Positions 1 through 7,127 of a stretch of 18,787 nt of DNA are shown piece by piece. Under the pieces are notes generated by a model. It was not told the origin of the DNA and made no database searches. It saw nothing but the letters and a program-made list of their open reading frames with translations. The position numbers and the translations under genes are program-made. The DNA lies in contig CAKSGP010000007.1 of the NCBI GenBank assembly GCA_934454745.1, forward strand, positions 1 through 18,787, in the 5' to 3' direction. Source of the stretch: an uncultured Clostridia bacterium. GTDB lineage: Bacteria > Bacillota > Clostridia > UBA1381. Numbering within the stretch: the first letter of the stretch is position 1; each line of letters opens with the position of its first letter.

Positions 1-482
1 GTACACAGAATACAAAGACTCGTACAGAAGTTCGCGGCGGCGGTAAGAAGCCGTGGAGACAGAAGGGTACAGGTCGTGCAAGACAGGGTAGTATCCGTGC
101 TCCGCAATGGGTAGGCGGCGGCGTTGCTTTAGGTCCTAAGCCCAGAAGCTATCGCTACAGTATAAATAAGAAGATTAAGAGAATAGCTCTTAAGTCAGCT
201 CTTACAGCTAAGTACAACGATTACGCTGTATATGTTGTAGACGGACTTTCACTTGAGGAAATAAAGACAGCAAAGATTGCTGCATTGCTTAAGGGACTTG
301 AGGTTTCATCAGCTCTTATCGTAACAGCTGATGCAGACAGCACAATCTATAAGTCAGCAAGAAACATTATGGGCGTTGATGCTGCACACGTTGGCACACT
401 TAACACCTATGATATTTTAAAGCACAAGGCAATCGTTCTTTCAAAGGACGCTGTTACAAAGATTGAGGAGGTGTATGCATAA
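1..482 (+). CDS. rplD: 50S ribosomal protein L4 (5' end missing)
   Basis: The window opens inside this gene; the reading frame starts at base 3 and gives about 159 residues up to the TAA at 480-482, so roughly the first 45-50 residues of a ~207-residue L4 are outside. The first visible part is the basic loop with the L4 signature RGGGKKPWRQKGTGRARQG, which reaches into the peptide exit tunnel of the 50S subunit, followed by the globular domain ending KIEEVYA. L4 is an early-assembly 23S rRNA binding protein; in E. coli it also represses the S10 operon, but any regulatory target here would lie upstream of the window. The stop codon shares its last A with the rplW start (TAATG), so the two are probably translationally coupled. 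Confidence 0.97.
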   Translation, partial: TQNTKTRTEVRGGGKKPWRQKGTGRARQGSIRAPQWVGGGVALGPKPRSYRYSINKKIKRIALKSALTAKYNDYAVYVVDGLSLEEIKTAKIAALLKGLEVSSALIVTADADSTIYKSARNIMGVDAAHVGTLNTYDILKHKAIVLSKDAVTKIEEVYA

Positions 483-784
483 TGAATTCATACGATATCA
501 TCAAAAGACCTATCATCACTGAGAAATCAATGAAGGTTGAAACTGACAAAGAGGGTAATGAAATCAAGAAGTACACTTTCGAAGTTCCAAAGACTGTAAA
601 TAAACTTGAAATCAAGTATGCAGTTGAGGAGGTTTTCGGAGTTAAGGTTGCTAAAGTAAACACAATGAATTACGATGGTAAGCTTAAGAGAATGGGACGT
701 TACGAGGGTAGACGTGCTTCATGGAAGAAGGCAATAGTTACTCTTAAGAAGGATTCAAAGACAATCGAGTTCTTTGATATGTAA
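482..784 (+). CDS. rplW: 50S ribosomal protein L23
   Basis: 100 residues, normal for bacterial L23. It begins MNSYDIIKRPIITEKSM, the usual L23 opening, and carries the conserved VEEVFGVKVAKVNTMN stretch and the GRYEGRRASWKKAIVTL C-terminal region. L23 binds domain III of 23S rRNA at the mouth of the exit tunnel and is the docking site for trigger factor and SRP. The AGGAGGT ribosome binding site lies inside the last codons of rplD, and the start overlaps the rplD stop by one base, which fixes this start and implies coupled translation. There is a 52-base gap to rplB with no obvious structure. Confidence 0.98.
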   Translation: MNSYDIIKRPIITEKSMKVETDKEGNEIKKYTFEVPKTVNKLEIKYAVEEVFGVKVAKVNTMNYDGKLKRMGRYEGRRASWKKAIVTLKKDSKTIEFFDM

Positions 785-836
785 TCCTATTTAATAAGAA
801 GAAATCCAGAAATTAGATAAAGGAGAGTAAAGGATA

Positions 837-1670
837 ATGGCTATCAGAAAGTATAATCCTACATCGCCTGCCAGAAGATTTATGACGGTTTCAGATTTTG
901 CTGAGATCACAAAGAAGACTCCGGAACGTTCACTTCTTGCAAAGAAGAACAAGAATGCCGGAAGAAACTCTTATGGTAGAATCACAGTTCGTCACAGAGG
1001 CGGCGGTAACAAGCAGAAGTACAGAATTATAGACTTCAAGCGTCAGAAGGACGGAATGGCTGCAACTGTTATCGGTATTGAGTACGATCCGAACAGATCA
1101 GCAAATATTGCACTTCTTCAGTATGAGGACGGTGTTAAGGCATATATAATCGCACCTGAAGGTCTTACAGACGGTATGAAGGTAGAATCAGGCGAAGGCG
1201 CTGATATCAAGGTTGGTAACGCATTGTTCCTAAAGGATATCCCCGTAGGTACATTGATACACAACGTGGAAATCCACCCGGGCAAGGGCGGTCAGCTTGT
1301 AAGATCAGCAGGCGAGAGCGCACAGCTTATGGCTAAAGAGAACGGTTATGCACAGGTTAGACTTCCTTCAGGCGAGGTAAGACTTGTAGCACTTAACTGT
1401 AAGGCAACAATCGGTTCAGTTGGTAACCAGCAGCATGAGAACATTTCAATCGGTAAAGCCGGAAGAAAGCGTCACATGGGTTGGAGACCGACAGTTCGAG
1501 GCGTAGTTATGAACCCGAACGATCACCCGCACGGCGGTGGTGAGGGTAAGTCACCTATCGGACGTCCTGCACCGGTTACTCCCTGGGGTAAGCCTGCACT
1601 TGGTCTTAAGACAAGAAAGAGCAAGAACAGAACAAACAAGTTCATTGTTAAGAGAAGAAACGACAAGTAA
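837..1670 (+). CDS. rplB: 50S ribosomal protein L2
   Basis: 277 residues, full length. L2 is a primary 23S rRNA binding protein needed for subunit association and peptidyl transferase function. Visible family marks are the N-terminal MAIRKYNPTSPARR, the RGGGNKQKYRIIDFKR segment, and the highly conserved C-terminal loop around NPNDHPHGGGEGKSPIGR (about residues 223-240), which carries the histidine linked to peptidyl transferase activity. The C terminus is strongly basic (KTRKSKNRTNKFIVKRR). An AAAGGAGAG ribosome binding site precedes the ATG. It stands between rplW and rpsS as in the standard S10 cluster. Confidence 0.99.
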   Translation: MAIRKYNPTSPARRFMTVSDFAEITKKTPERSLLAKKNKNAGRNSYGRITVRHRGGGNKQKYRIIDFKRQKDGMAATVIGIEYDPNRSANIALLQYEDGVKAYIIAPEGLTDGMKVESGEGADIKVGNALFLKDIPVGTLIHNVEIHPGKGGQLVRSAGESAQLMAKENGYAQVRLPSGEVRLVALNCKATIGSVGNQQHENISIGKAGRKRHMGWRPTVRGVVMNPNDHPHGGGEGKSPIGRPAPVTPWGKPALGLKTRKSKNRTNKFIVKRRNDK

Positions 1671-1707
1671 TTTGTCCTTATATTGTTCATAAAAGGAGGA
1701 ACAGAGA

Positions 1708-1980
1708 ATGAGCAGATCGATTAAAAAAGGACCTTTCGTTGAAGAGCGTCTTATGAAAAGAATCGATGCGATGAACGAAGCTAACGAGAAAAAGGTTGTT
1801 AAGACCTGGTCAAGAGCTTCGACTATATTCCCCGAAATGGTTGGTCACACAATCGCAGTTCATGATGGAAGAAAGCATGTTCCGGTTTTCGTTTCAGAAG
1901 ACATGGTTGGACATAAGCTTGGCGAGTTTGCACCCACAAGAACCTTCAAAGGTCATGCAGGTGCAAAGACATCAAGATAA
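1708..1980 (+). CDS. rpsS: 30S ribosomal protein S19
   Basis: 90 residues, typical length. It begins MSRSIKKGPFVEERLM and contains TWSRASTIFPEMVGHTIAVH and the C-terminal KLGEFAPTRTFKGHAG motif, all S19 hallmarks. S19 sits in the head of the 30S subunit with S13 and contacts the A-site region. A strong AAAGGAGG site is placed 5' of the ATG. The stop is a tandem TAA-TAG. A second reading frame of similar length overlapping this gene has no family resemblance and is a shadow. Confidence 0.98.
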   Translation: MSRSIKKGPFVEERLMKRIDAMNEANEKKVVKTWSRASTIFPEMVGHTIAVHDGRKHVPVFVSEDMVGHKLGEFAPTRTFKGHAGAKTSR

Positions 1981-2049
1981 TAGGGAATATTCGTTATAGA
2001 GAATTTCAGAGAAAATACAATCAAAACGATTGGAAGGAGGATTTCCTAA

Positions 2050-2388
2050 ATGGAAGCACGTGCAACAGTAAAATATGCCCGTATTTCATCAAGAAAGGTA
2101 AAGATCGTTCTTGACCTTATCAGAAATAAGCCTGTTAAGGTAGCAGAGGCAATCTTAAAGAACACACCGAAGTCAGGATGTGAATACGTTGGTAAGCTTC
2201 TCGCATCAGCAGTTGCTAATGCGGTAAATAACAACAATATGGACGCTGATAAGCTTGTAGTATCAGAATGTTATGCTACACAGGGTCCTACACTTAAAAG
2301 AATTCAGCCCAGAGCACAGGGCAGAGCTTATAGAATCTTAAAGAGAACCAGCCATATCACATTAGTGGTTAAGGAATTGGAAGACTAA
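2050..2388 (+). CDS. rplV: 50S ribosomal protein L22
   Basis: 112 residues. L22 contacts all domains of 23S rRNA and, with L4, forms the exit-tunnel constriction; its hairpin loop is a known site of macrolide-resistance changes. Visible marks: MEARATVKYARISSRKVKIV at the N terminus and the tunnel hairpin TLKRIQPRAQGRAYRILKRT at about residues 79-98, followed by the C-terminal HITLVV strand. The loop looks intact, without insertions. GGAAGGAGG precedes the ATG. The stop is a tandem TAA-TAA, 18 bases before rpsC. Confidence 0.98.
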   Translation: MEARATVKYARISSRKVKIVLDLIRNKPVKVAEAILKNTPKSGCEYVGKLLASAVANAVNNNNMDADKLVVSECYATQGPTLKRIQPRAQGRAYRILKRTSHITLVVKELED

Positions 2389-2406
2389 TAAGAAGGAGGT
2401 TAACTC

Positions 2407-3183
2407 ATGGGACAGAAGGTTAATCCGCATGGACTCAGAGTCGGCGTGATCAAGGACTGGGACTCGAAATGGATCGCAGATAAGAAGAATTTCGGTGACC
2501 AGCTTGTAGAGGATCACAAGATAAGAAAATTTGTTAAAGAACTTTGCTTTAGTGCCGGTATCGCAAAAATTGGTATCGAAAGAAAGCAGAACAGAGTATT
2601 TATAACAATCCACGCTGCAAAGCCGGGTATAATCATTGGCCGTGGCGGTGCAGAAATTGATAAGCTTAAGGCTCAGATCGAAAAGCTTACAAACAAGACA
2701 GTTAATGTCAACATAATGGAAGTTAAGAACCCTGATACAAACGCACAGCTTGTTGCAGAGAACATCGCAGCACAGCTTGAAAACCGTATCTCATTCAGAC
2801 GTGCTATGAAGCAGGTTATGGGTAGAGCTATGAGAATGGGCGTTAAGGGTATCAAGACTGCAGTCTCAGGCCGTGTAGGCGGTGCAGAAATTGCAAGAAC
2901 AGAGCAGTACCACGAGGGTACAATTCCGCTACAGACACTTCGTGCAGATATCGACTATGGTTTTGCAGAGGCAAAGACAACTTACGGTATCTTAGGTGTT
3001 AAGGTTTGGATCTACAAGGGCGAAATCCTAAACGTAGCTGAAGGCAGAAAGAAGGAAGCAGAGGCTCAGGCAAAGGATAAGCGCCGTGACGCAAAAGGCG
3101 GTCGCCGTGACGGTAAGGGCACACGTCGTCCTAACGGCGAAAGACGTGAGAGAAGAAATAACTCAAAAGGAGGAGAGCAGTAA
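2407..3183 (+). CDS. rpsC: 30S ribosomal protein S3, with a long basic C-terminal tail
   Basis: 258 residues, about 40 longer than many Firmicutes S3 proteins (~218). The N terminus MGQKVNPHGLRVGVIKDWDS is canonical. The KH domain with its GIIIGRGGAEIDKLK loop lies near residues 74-88, and the C-terminal domain holds RVGGAEIARTEQYHEGTIPL. S3 lines the mRNA entry channel and contributes to mRNA unwinding. From about residue 212 the protein becomes a low-complexity, highly charged tail of repeated RRD/KGG/RRE units, probably disordered. The stop overlaps the rplP start by one base (TAATG), and the rplP ribosome binding site (AGGAGAG) is embedded in the tail's last codons. Confidence 0.98.
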   Translation: MGQKVNPHGLRVGVIKDWDSKWIADKKNFGDQLVEDHKIRKFVKELCFSAGIAKIGIERKQNRVFITIHAAKPGIIIGRGGAEIDKLKAQIEKLTNKTVNVNIMEVKNPDTNAQLVAENIAAQLENRISFRRAMKQVMGRAMRMGVKGIKTAVSGRVGGAEIARTEQYHEGTIPLQTLRADIDYGFAEAKTTYGILGVKVWIYKGEILNVAEGRKKEAEAQAKDKRRDAKGGRRDGKGTRRPNGERRERRNNSKGGEQ

Positions 3184-3602
3184 TGTTATTACCTAAGAGA
3201 GTTAAATTCAGACGTGTTATGCGTGGCAGAATGAAGGGTAAAGCTCTTCGCGGCAATAAGGTCACAAACGGAACATTCGGTTTGCAGGCAACAGAGCCGG
3301 CATGGATAACATCAAGACAGATAGAAGCTGCCCGTATTGCTATGACAAGATATATCAAGCGTGGCGGTAAAGTATGGATAAAGATATTCCCGGATAAGCC
3401 TGTATCAGCAAAGCCGGCAGGTGTTCGAATGGGTAAAGGTAAGGGTGCTCCGGAGTACTGGGTAGCAGTAGTTAAGCCGGGTAGAGTATTGTTCGAGATG
3501 GACGGCGTTTCAGAGGAAGTTGCTCGTGAAGCAATGCGTCTTGCAATGCACAAGCTCCCAATCAAGTGTAAGTTTGTTAAACGTGAGGATGGTGAGCAGT
3601 AA
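3183..3602 (+). CDS. rplP: 50S ribosomal protein L16
   Basis: 139 residues, standard length. It begins MLLPKRVKFRRVMRGRMKG and contains LQATEPAWITSRQIEAARIA, the RGGKVWIKIFPDKPVSAKPA stretch and the RMGKGKGAPEYWVAVVKPGR segment, the loop that reaches toward the peptidyl transferase centre and the A-site tRNA elbow. L16 is a late-assembly 50S protein. It is coupled at both ends by one-base TAATG overlaps, to rpsC upstream and to rpmC downstream, so expression of the three is probably linked translationally. Confidence 0.99.
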   Translation: MLLPKRVKFRRVMRGRMKGKALRGNKVTNGTFGLQATEPAWITSRQIEAARIAMTRYIKRGGKVWIKIFPDKPVSAKPAGVRMGKGKGAPEYWVAVVKPGRVLFEMDGVSEEVAREAMRLAMHKLPIKCKFVKREDGEQ

Positions 3603-3796
3603 TGAAAATAAACGAAATCAGAGATTTATCAACCGCTGAGCTCGAGGCAAAGCTGCAGGATTGCAAGCAGGAGCTATTCAATCTGCGTTTTCAAAAGGCA
3701 GTAAACCAGTTAGAAAATCCCAAGAGAATTACTGAAGTTAAGAAGACGATTGCTCGTATTCTTACCATTGTTCACGAGCGTGAACTTCAGGGTTAA
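3602..3796 (+). CDS. rpmC: 50S ribosomal protein L29
   Basis: 64 residues, the usual size for this two-helix protein. It shows MKINEIRDLSTAELEAKLQD, then the conserved KQELFNLRFQKAVNQLENP segment and the C-terminal RITEVKKTIARILTIVHER helix. L29 sits at the exit tunnel beside L23 and is part of the SRP/trigger factor docking surface. The start shares an A with the rplP stop, so translation is probably coupled. A 44-base gap separates it from the real start of rpsQ. Confidence 0.98.
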   Translation: MKINEIRDLSTAELEAKLQDCKQELFNLRFQKAVNQLENPKRITEVKKTIARILTIVHERELQG

Positions 3797-3840
3797 CTTA
3801 GTAAAACAGATTTATATTGCTTGAAAGGAGGCACATATCT

Positions 3841-4098
3841 GTGGAAACAAGAAACAGACGTAAGGTAAAGATAGGTAAGGTAGTCAGCAACAAAATGGAC
3901 AAGACTATCGTTGTAGCTATTGAATATAACGTAAAACACCCGCTTTACGGCAAGATCGTAAAACGTACCTATAAGCTGAAGGCTCATGATGAGGAAAACG
4001 TATGCCAGATCGGTGATAAGGTAAAGGTAATGGAAACAAGACCCCTCTCAAAGAACAAGAGATGGAGATTGGTAGAAATAGTAGAAAAAGTTAAGTAA
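3841..4098 (+). CDS. rpsQ: 30S ribosomal protein S17 (GTG start)
   Basis: 85 residues from a GTG start. I chose this over a TTG 24 bases upstream because the AAAGGAGG ribosome binding site at about 3824-3831 lies just before the GTG at a normal distance and would be coding in the longer version; the shorter protein also starts as S17 should (METRNRRKVKIGKVVSNKMD). The OB-fold core follows: DKTIVVAIE, HPLYGKIVKRTYKLKAHDE and GDKVKVMETRPLSKNKRWRL. S17 is a primary 16S rRNA binder at the base of the 30S body. It ends the classical S10-operon block; rplN follows after 25 bases. Confidence 0.95.
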   Translation: METRNRRKVKIGKVVSNKMDKTIVVAIEYNVKHPLYGKIVKRTYKLKAHDEENVCQIGDKVKVMETRPLSKNKRWRLVEIVEKVK

Positions 4099-4123
4099 GC
4101 TATTTCGGAAGGAGGATTTCATA

Positions 4124-4492
4124 ATGATTCAGGTACAGACACGCTTGAAAGTTGCTGACAATACCGGTGCTAAAGAAGTTATGTGTATCCGTGTTATGGG
4201 CGGCTCAAAAAAGAGATATGCGACTGTTGGCGATGAAATTATTTGTAGCGTTAAAAAGGCAACACCAGGCGGCGTTGTTAAAAAAGGCGACGTTGTTAAG
4301 GCTGTTGTTGTAAGAACTGTAAATATGTCAAAACGTGCTGACGGTTCATATATCAGATTCGACGAAAATGCAGCTGTAATAGTAAAAGACGACAAGAACC
4401 CCAGAGGTACTCGTATTTTCGGGCCGGTTGCAAGAGAGCTCAGAGACAAAGAATACATGAAGATTCTTTCATTGGCTCCGGAAGTTCTTTAA
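4124..4492 (+). CDS. rplN: 50S ribosomal protein L14
   Basis: 122 residues, exactly the usual length. The opening MIQVQTRLKVADNTGAKEVM is canonical, and the protein contains VMGGSKKRYATVGDEIICSV, VVRTVNMSKRADGSYIRFDE and NPRGTRIFGPVARELR. L14 forms part of an intersubunit bridge with 16S rRNA and is the docking site of the silencing factor RsfS. It is the first gene of the classical spc block, but no promoter or terminator is seen in the 25-base gap before it, so it is probably cotranscribed with the S10 genes. An AAGGAGG site lies before the ATG. Confidence 0.99.
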   Translation: MIQVQTRLKVADNTGAKEVMCIRVMGGSKKRYATVGDEIICSVKKATPGGVVKKGDVVKAVVVRTVNMSKRADGSYIRFDENAAVIVKDDKNPRGTRIFGPVARELRDKEYMKILSLAPEVL

Positions 4493-4510
4493 TTAAGGAG
4501 GAAGTCGGAA

Positions 4511-4834
4511 ATGAATAAAATGCATGTAAAAAGAGGCGATAAGGTAGTAGTTATTGCCGGTAAAGATAAGGGCAAAGAGGGAAATGTTATAGCAGCATTT
4601 CCGGAGGAAAACAAGGTTATCGTTGAAGGCGTGGCAGTGGCTAAGAAGCATCAGAAAGCAAGAATGCAGGGTCAGGCAAGCGCTATAATCGAAAAGGAAA
4701 TGCCCATCGACGCATCAAACGTTATGAGAGTTTGCCCTAAGTGCGGTAAGGCAGCAAGAGTAGGCGTTAAGATATTTGACGACGGCTCAAAGGCTAAGTA
4801 CTGCAAGAAGTGCGGCGAAACATTTAACGATTGA
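4511..4834 (+). CDS. rplX: 50S ribosomal protein L24
   Basis: 107 residues. The N-terminal KOW motif is visible as VKRGDKVVVIAGKDKGKEGN (about residues 6-25), which contacts 23S rRNA early in assembly. The C-terminal part carries two CxxC pairs (C75/C78 and C98/C101), a probable zinc knuckle common in Firmicutes L24. Start choice: AAGGAGG lies 8-9 bases before this ATG; a second in-frame ATG three codons later (giving MHVKRGD) is also possible but its spacing is worse. L24 binds near the tunnel exit. It lies 18 bases after rplN and 23 before rplE. Confidence 0.97.
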   Translation: MNKMHVKRGDKVVVIAGKDKGKEGNVIAAFPEENKVIVEGVAVAKKHQKARMQGQASAIIEKEMPIDASNVMRVCPKCGKAARVGVKIFDDGSKAKYCKKCGETFND

Positions 4835-4857
4835 TTGAGAGGAGGTACATTTAGATA

Positions 4858-5397
4858 ATGAGTAGATTACAGGATAAGTATAATCAGGAAATCGCACCGG
4901 CTCTTATGAGCAAGTTCGGTTACAAGAGCGTTATGCAGATTCCGAAGCTTTCAAAGATAACAATCAACATTGGTCTTGGCGAAGCTAAGGAGAACTCAAA
5001 GGTATTAGATGCTGCTTGTGCAGACCTCGCTGCTATAACAGGTCAGAAGCCGGTTCTAACACGTGCCAGAAAGTCAGTCGCTAACTTTAAGCTCAGAGAG
5101 GGCATGATAATCGGCTGTAAGGTTACTTTAAGACGTGACAAGATGTATGAGTTCATGGACAGATTGTTCAACGTTGCTCTACCGCGTGTACGTGACTTCA
5201 GAGGTATAAGTGCAAACGGCTTTGACGGACGAGGCAACTTCTCATTCGGTATCAAAGAACAGCTCATATTCCCTGAAATCGACTATGATAAGATTGATAA
5301 AATCAGAGGTATGGATATTAACTTTGTTACTACTGCAAAGACAGACGAAGAAGCACGTGAGCTATTAAAGCTTTTCGGTGCACCGTTTGCAAACTAA
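4858..5397 (+). CDS. rplE: 50S ribosomal protein L5
   Basis: 179 residues, standard. L5 binds 5S rRNA in the central protuberance and contacts the P-site tRNA. Recognisable segments: KLSKITINIGLGEAKENSKV near the N terminus, TGQKPVLTRARKSVANFKLR, the P-site tRNA loop area with LRDKMYEFMDRL-like residues, and VRDFRGISANGFDGRGNFSF followed by the C-terminal KGMDINFVTTAKTDEEAREL-like region. An AGGAGG site precedes the ATG. It stands between rplX and rpsZ as in the standard spc order. Confidence 0.99.
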   Translation: MSRLQDKYNQEIAPALMSKFGYKSVMQIPKLSKITINIGLGEAKENSKVLDAACADLAAITGQKPVLTRARKSVANFKLREGMIIGCKVTLRRDKMYEFMDRLFNVALPRVRDFRGISANGFDGRGNFSFGIKEQLIFPEIDYDKIDKIRGMDINFVTTAKTDEEARELLKLFGAPFAN

Positions 5398-5429
5398 TGC
5401 AGGTAGCAGGTTAAAGGAGGAACAAAATC

Positions 5430-5615
5430 ATGGCAAAAACATCTATGAAGGTTAAACAGCAGAGAACACCTAAGTATAGCACACAGTTCTATACAAGATG
5501 TAAGATTTGCGGCAGACCGCACGCATATCTTCGTAAGTTCGGCATCTGCCGTATCTGCTTCAGAGAGCTTGCATACAAGGGACAGATCCCCGGCGTAAAG
5601 AAGGCAAGCTGGTAA
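5430..5615 (+). CDS. rpsZ: 30S ribosomal protein S14, zinc-binding type Z
   Basis: 61 residues, the length of the short zinc form of S14 rather than the ~89-101-residue zinc-free form. The zinc ribbon is complete: C24 and C27, C40 and C43 (CKICGRPHAYLRKFGICRIC). The C terminus IPGVKKASW is canonical. S14 belongs to the head of the 30S subunit and assembles late with S10 and S3. AAAGGAGG lies before the ATG. The 88-base gap after it, before rpsH, holds hairpins (listed separately). Confidence 0.99.
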   Translation: MAKTSMKVKQQRTPKYSTQFYTRCKICGRPHAYLRKFGICRICFRELAYKGQIPGVKKASW

Positions 5616-5638
5616 TTAACCGTAATTTTTATAGAAGG

Positions 5639-5686
5639 ACGAATTGATTATTCGTAAACACGTCAGCAGCAAATCACTTTTGCTGC
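5639..5686 (+). promoter_or_regulatory. paired hairpins in the rpsZ-rpsH gap
   Basis: Two consecutive inverted repeats: a 6-bp stem ACGAAT/ATTCGT (5639-5644 with 5650-5655) and an 8-bp perfect stem GCAGCAAA/TTTGCTGC (5666-5673 with 5679-5686, 5-base loop). The second ends six bases before the rpsH ribosome binding site (GGAGGT). No U-tract follows, so these are not intrinsic terminators. They could affect rpsH translation or mRNA processing. That role is inference; in E. coli the spc operon is controlled by S8 acting on mRNA slightly upstream, but I cannot recognise that site here. Confidence 0.4.
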
Positions 5687-5703
5687 GGAAGGAGGTAACT
5701 TAA

Positions 5704-6102
5704 ATGCAAATCACTGATCCTATCGCTGACTTGCTAACAAGAATCAGAAACGCTAATACTCAGAAGCACGAAACAGTTGATTGTCCGTCATCAAAGATGA
5801 AGGAATCAATCGTTGAAATTCTTGCTAATGAAGGATATATAAAGGGTTATCAGATTATAGAAGACGGCAAGCAGAATGTTATCAGAATGACACTTAAATA
5901 CAGTCCGTCAGGCGAAAGAGTAATATCAGGTCTTAAGAGAGTATCAAAGCCGGGCTTGAGATATTACGTAAGTGCTGAGGAAATGCCCAGCGTATTAAAG
6001 GGCTTAGGAACAGCAATTGTTTCAACTTCAAAGGGCGTTATGACAGACAAAGAGGCTCGTAAAGAGAACGTCGGCGGCGAAGTACTTTGCTTCGTTTGGT
6101 AA
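5704..6102 (+). CDS. rpsH: 30S ribosomal protein S8
   Basis: 132 residues, typical. It begins MQITDPIADLLTRIRNANTQ, the usual S8 opening, and ends with GVMTDKEARKENVGGEVLCFVW, which matches the conserved S8 C-terminal motif in which small residues contact helix 21 of 16S rRNA. S8 is a primary binder of the central 16S domain and, in E. coli, a translational repressor of the spc genes. Its ribosome binding site GGAAGGAGGT follows directly after the hairpin pair in the preceding gap. Confidence 0.99.
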   Translation: MQITDPIADLLTRIRNANTQKHETVDCPSSKMKESIVEILANEGYIKGYQIIEDGKQNVIRMTLKYSPSGERVISGLKRVSKPGLRYYVSAEEMPSVLKGLGTAIVSTSKGVMTDKEARKENVGGEVLCFVW

Positions 6103-6133
6103 CGACAACCATAAACACATAAAAACTGAAAGC

Positions 6134-6149
6134 CTGCCATATACGGCAG
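6134..6149 (+). promoter_or_regulatory. small hairpin before rplF
   Basis: A 5-bp stem CTGCC/GGCAG with a 6-base loop sits in the 76-base gap between rpsH and rplF, about 17 bases before the AAGGAGG ribosome binding site of rplF. It has no U-tract. The stem is short, so chance pairing cannot be excluded. Confidence 0.2.
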
Positions 6150-6178
6150 AGGAAATTTAAGTTAAGGAGGAAAATCCT

Positions 6179-6727
6179 ATGTCAAGAATAGGTAGAACGC
6201 CTATCGCAATTCCTGCGGGAGTTAAGGTAGATGTTACTGCTGATAATGTTATCACAGTAAAGGGTGCAAAGGAAACTTTGACAAGACAGCTTCATCCTGA
6301 TATGAAGGTTGAAATCGAAGGCGATACAATAACAATCGTTCGTCCTTCAGACAATAAGATGCACAGATCACTTCACGGTCTTACAAGAACACTTGTAAAC
6401 AATATGGTAATCGGTGTTACAGAAGGCTTCACAAAGAATCTTGAAATCAACGGTGTTGGTTACAGAGCAGCAATGCAGGGTAAGACTTTGAACTTAACTT
6501 TGGGTTACTCACACCCGGTTAATTTTGAGGCAGAAGCAGGTATCACAATTGAGGTACCGGCTCCCAACCAGATCGTAGTAAAGGGTGCTGACAAAGAGCG
6601 TGTAGGCGCAGTTGCAGCAAAGATCAGAAGCTTCAGAGCTCCGGAACCGTACAAGGGCAAGGGTATCAAGTACGCTGATGAGTACATCAGACGTAAAGAA
6701 GGTAAGACCGGTGCTAAGAAGAAATAA
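6179..6727 (+). CDS. rplF: 50S ribosomal protein L6
   Basis: 182 residues with the two tandem L6 folds expected. The N-terminal half starts MSRIGRTPIAIPAGVKVDV. The C-terminal half carries NGVGYRAAMQGKTLNLTLGY, the PNQIVVKGADKERVGAVAAK segment and the very conserved EPYKGKGIKYADEYIRRKEG near the end, which binds 23S rRNA near the sarcin-ricin loop and factor-binding site. AAGGAGG lies before the ATG. It is placed between rpsH and rplR as in the standard spc order. Confidence 0.99.
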   Translation: MSRIGRTPIAIPAGVKVDVTADNVITVKGAKETLTRQLHPDMKVEIEGDTITIVRPSDNKMHRSLHGLTRTLVNNMVIGVTEGFTKNLEINGVGYRAAMQGKTLNLTLGYSHPVNFEAEAGITIEVPAPNQIVVKGADKERVGAVAAKIRSFRAPEPYKGKGIKYADEYIRRKEGKTGAKKK

Positions 6728-6747
6728 TTGAAAGGAGAGTTCTTAAA

Positions 6748-7107
6748 ATGATAAAGATGAAAGATAAAAATCAGGCGAGAATTAAGCGTCATTACAGAGT
6801 AAGAAAGAACATCTCCGGTACTGCGGAGAGACCTCGTCTTAACGTATTCAGAAGCTTGAACCATATTTACGCTCAGGTTATCGATGATGTAAACGGTGTT
6901 ACACTTGTAGCTGCTTCAAGTCTTGAAAAGGGCTTTGAGGGTAACGGATCCAACACTGAGGGTGCAAAGCTTGTAGGTAAGGCAATAGCTGAAAAGGCAC
7001 TTGCAGCAGGCATAAAGAATGTTGTATTCGACAGAGGCGGATATGTATATCACGGTAGAGTTGCTGCTCTTGCAGAGGGTGCAAGAGAAGGCGGCTTGGA
7101 ATTCTAA
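6748..7107 (+). CDS. rplR: 50S ribosomal protein L18
   Basis: 119 residues. L18 binds 5S rRNA with L5 in the central protuberance. Marks: the basic N terminus with KRHYRVRKNISGTAERPRLN, then VFRSLNHIYAQVIDD, and the C-terminal VVFDRGGYVYHGRVAALAEG signature. The start is set by AAAGGAGAG; a second in-frame ATG two codons later would also be possible. The stop is a tandem TAA-TAG, 20 bases before the GTG of rpsE. Confidence 0.98.
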   Translation: MIKMKDKNQARIKRHYRVRKNISGTAERPRLNVFRSLNHIYAQVIDDVNGVTLVAASSLEKGFEGNGSNTEGAKLVGKAIAEKALAAGIKNVVFDRGGYVYHGRVAALAEGAREGGLEF

Positions 7108-7127
7108 TAGATAGGAGGAGCAAACAA

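Noticed and set aside
3131..3565. 144-codon open frame on the minus strand opposite rpsC/rplP
   Set aside because: It lies opposite conserved ribosomal genes, has no ribosome binding site or recognisable domain, and is a codon-bias shadow.
3817..3840. TTG start for S17 eight codons upstream
   Set aside because: The Shine-Dalgarno sequence would lie inside the gene, and the extra residues are not part of S17.
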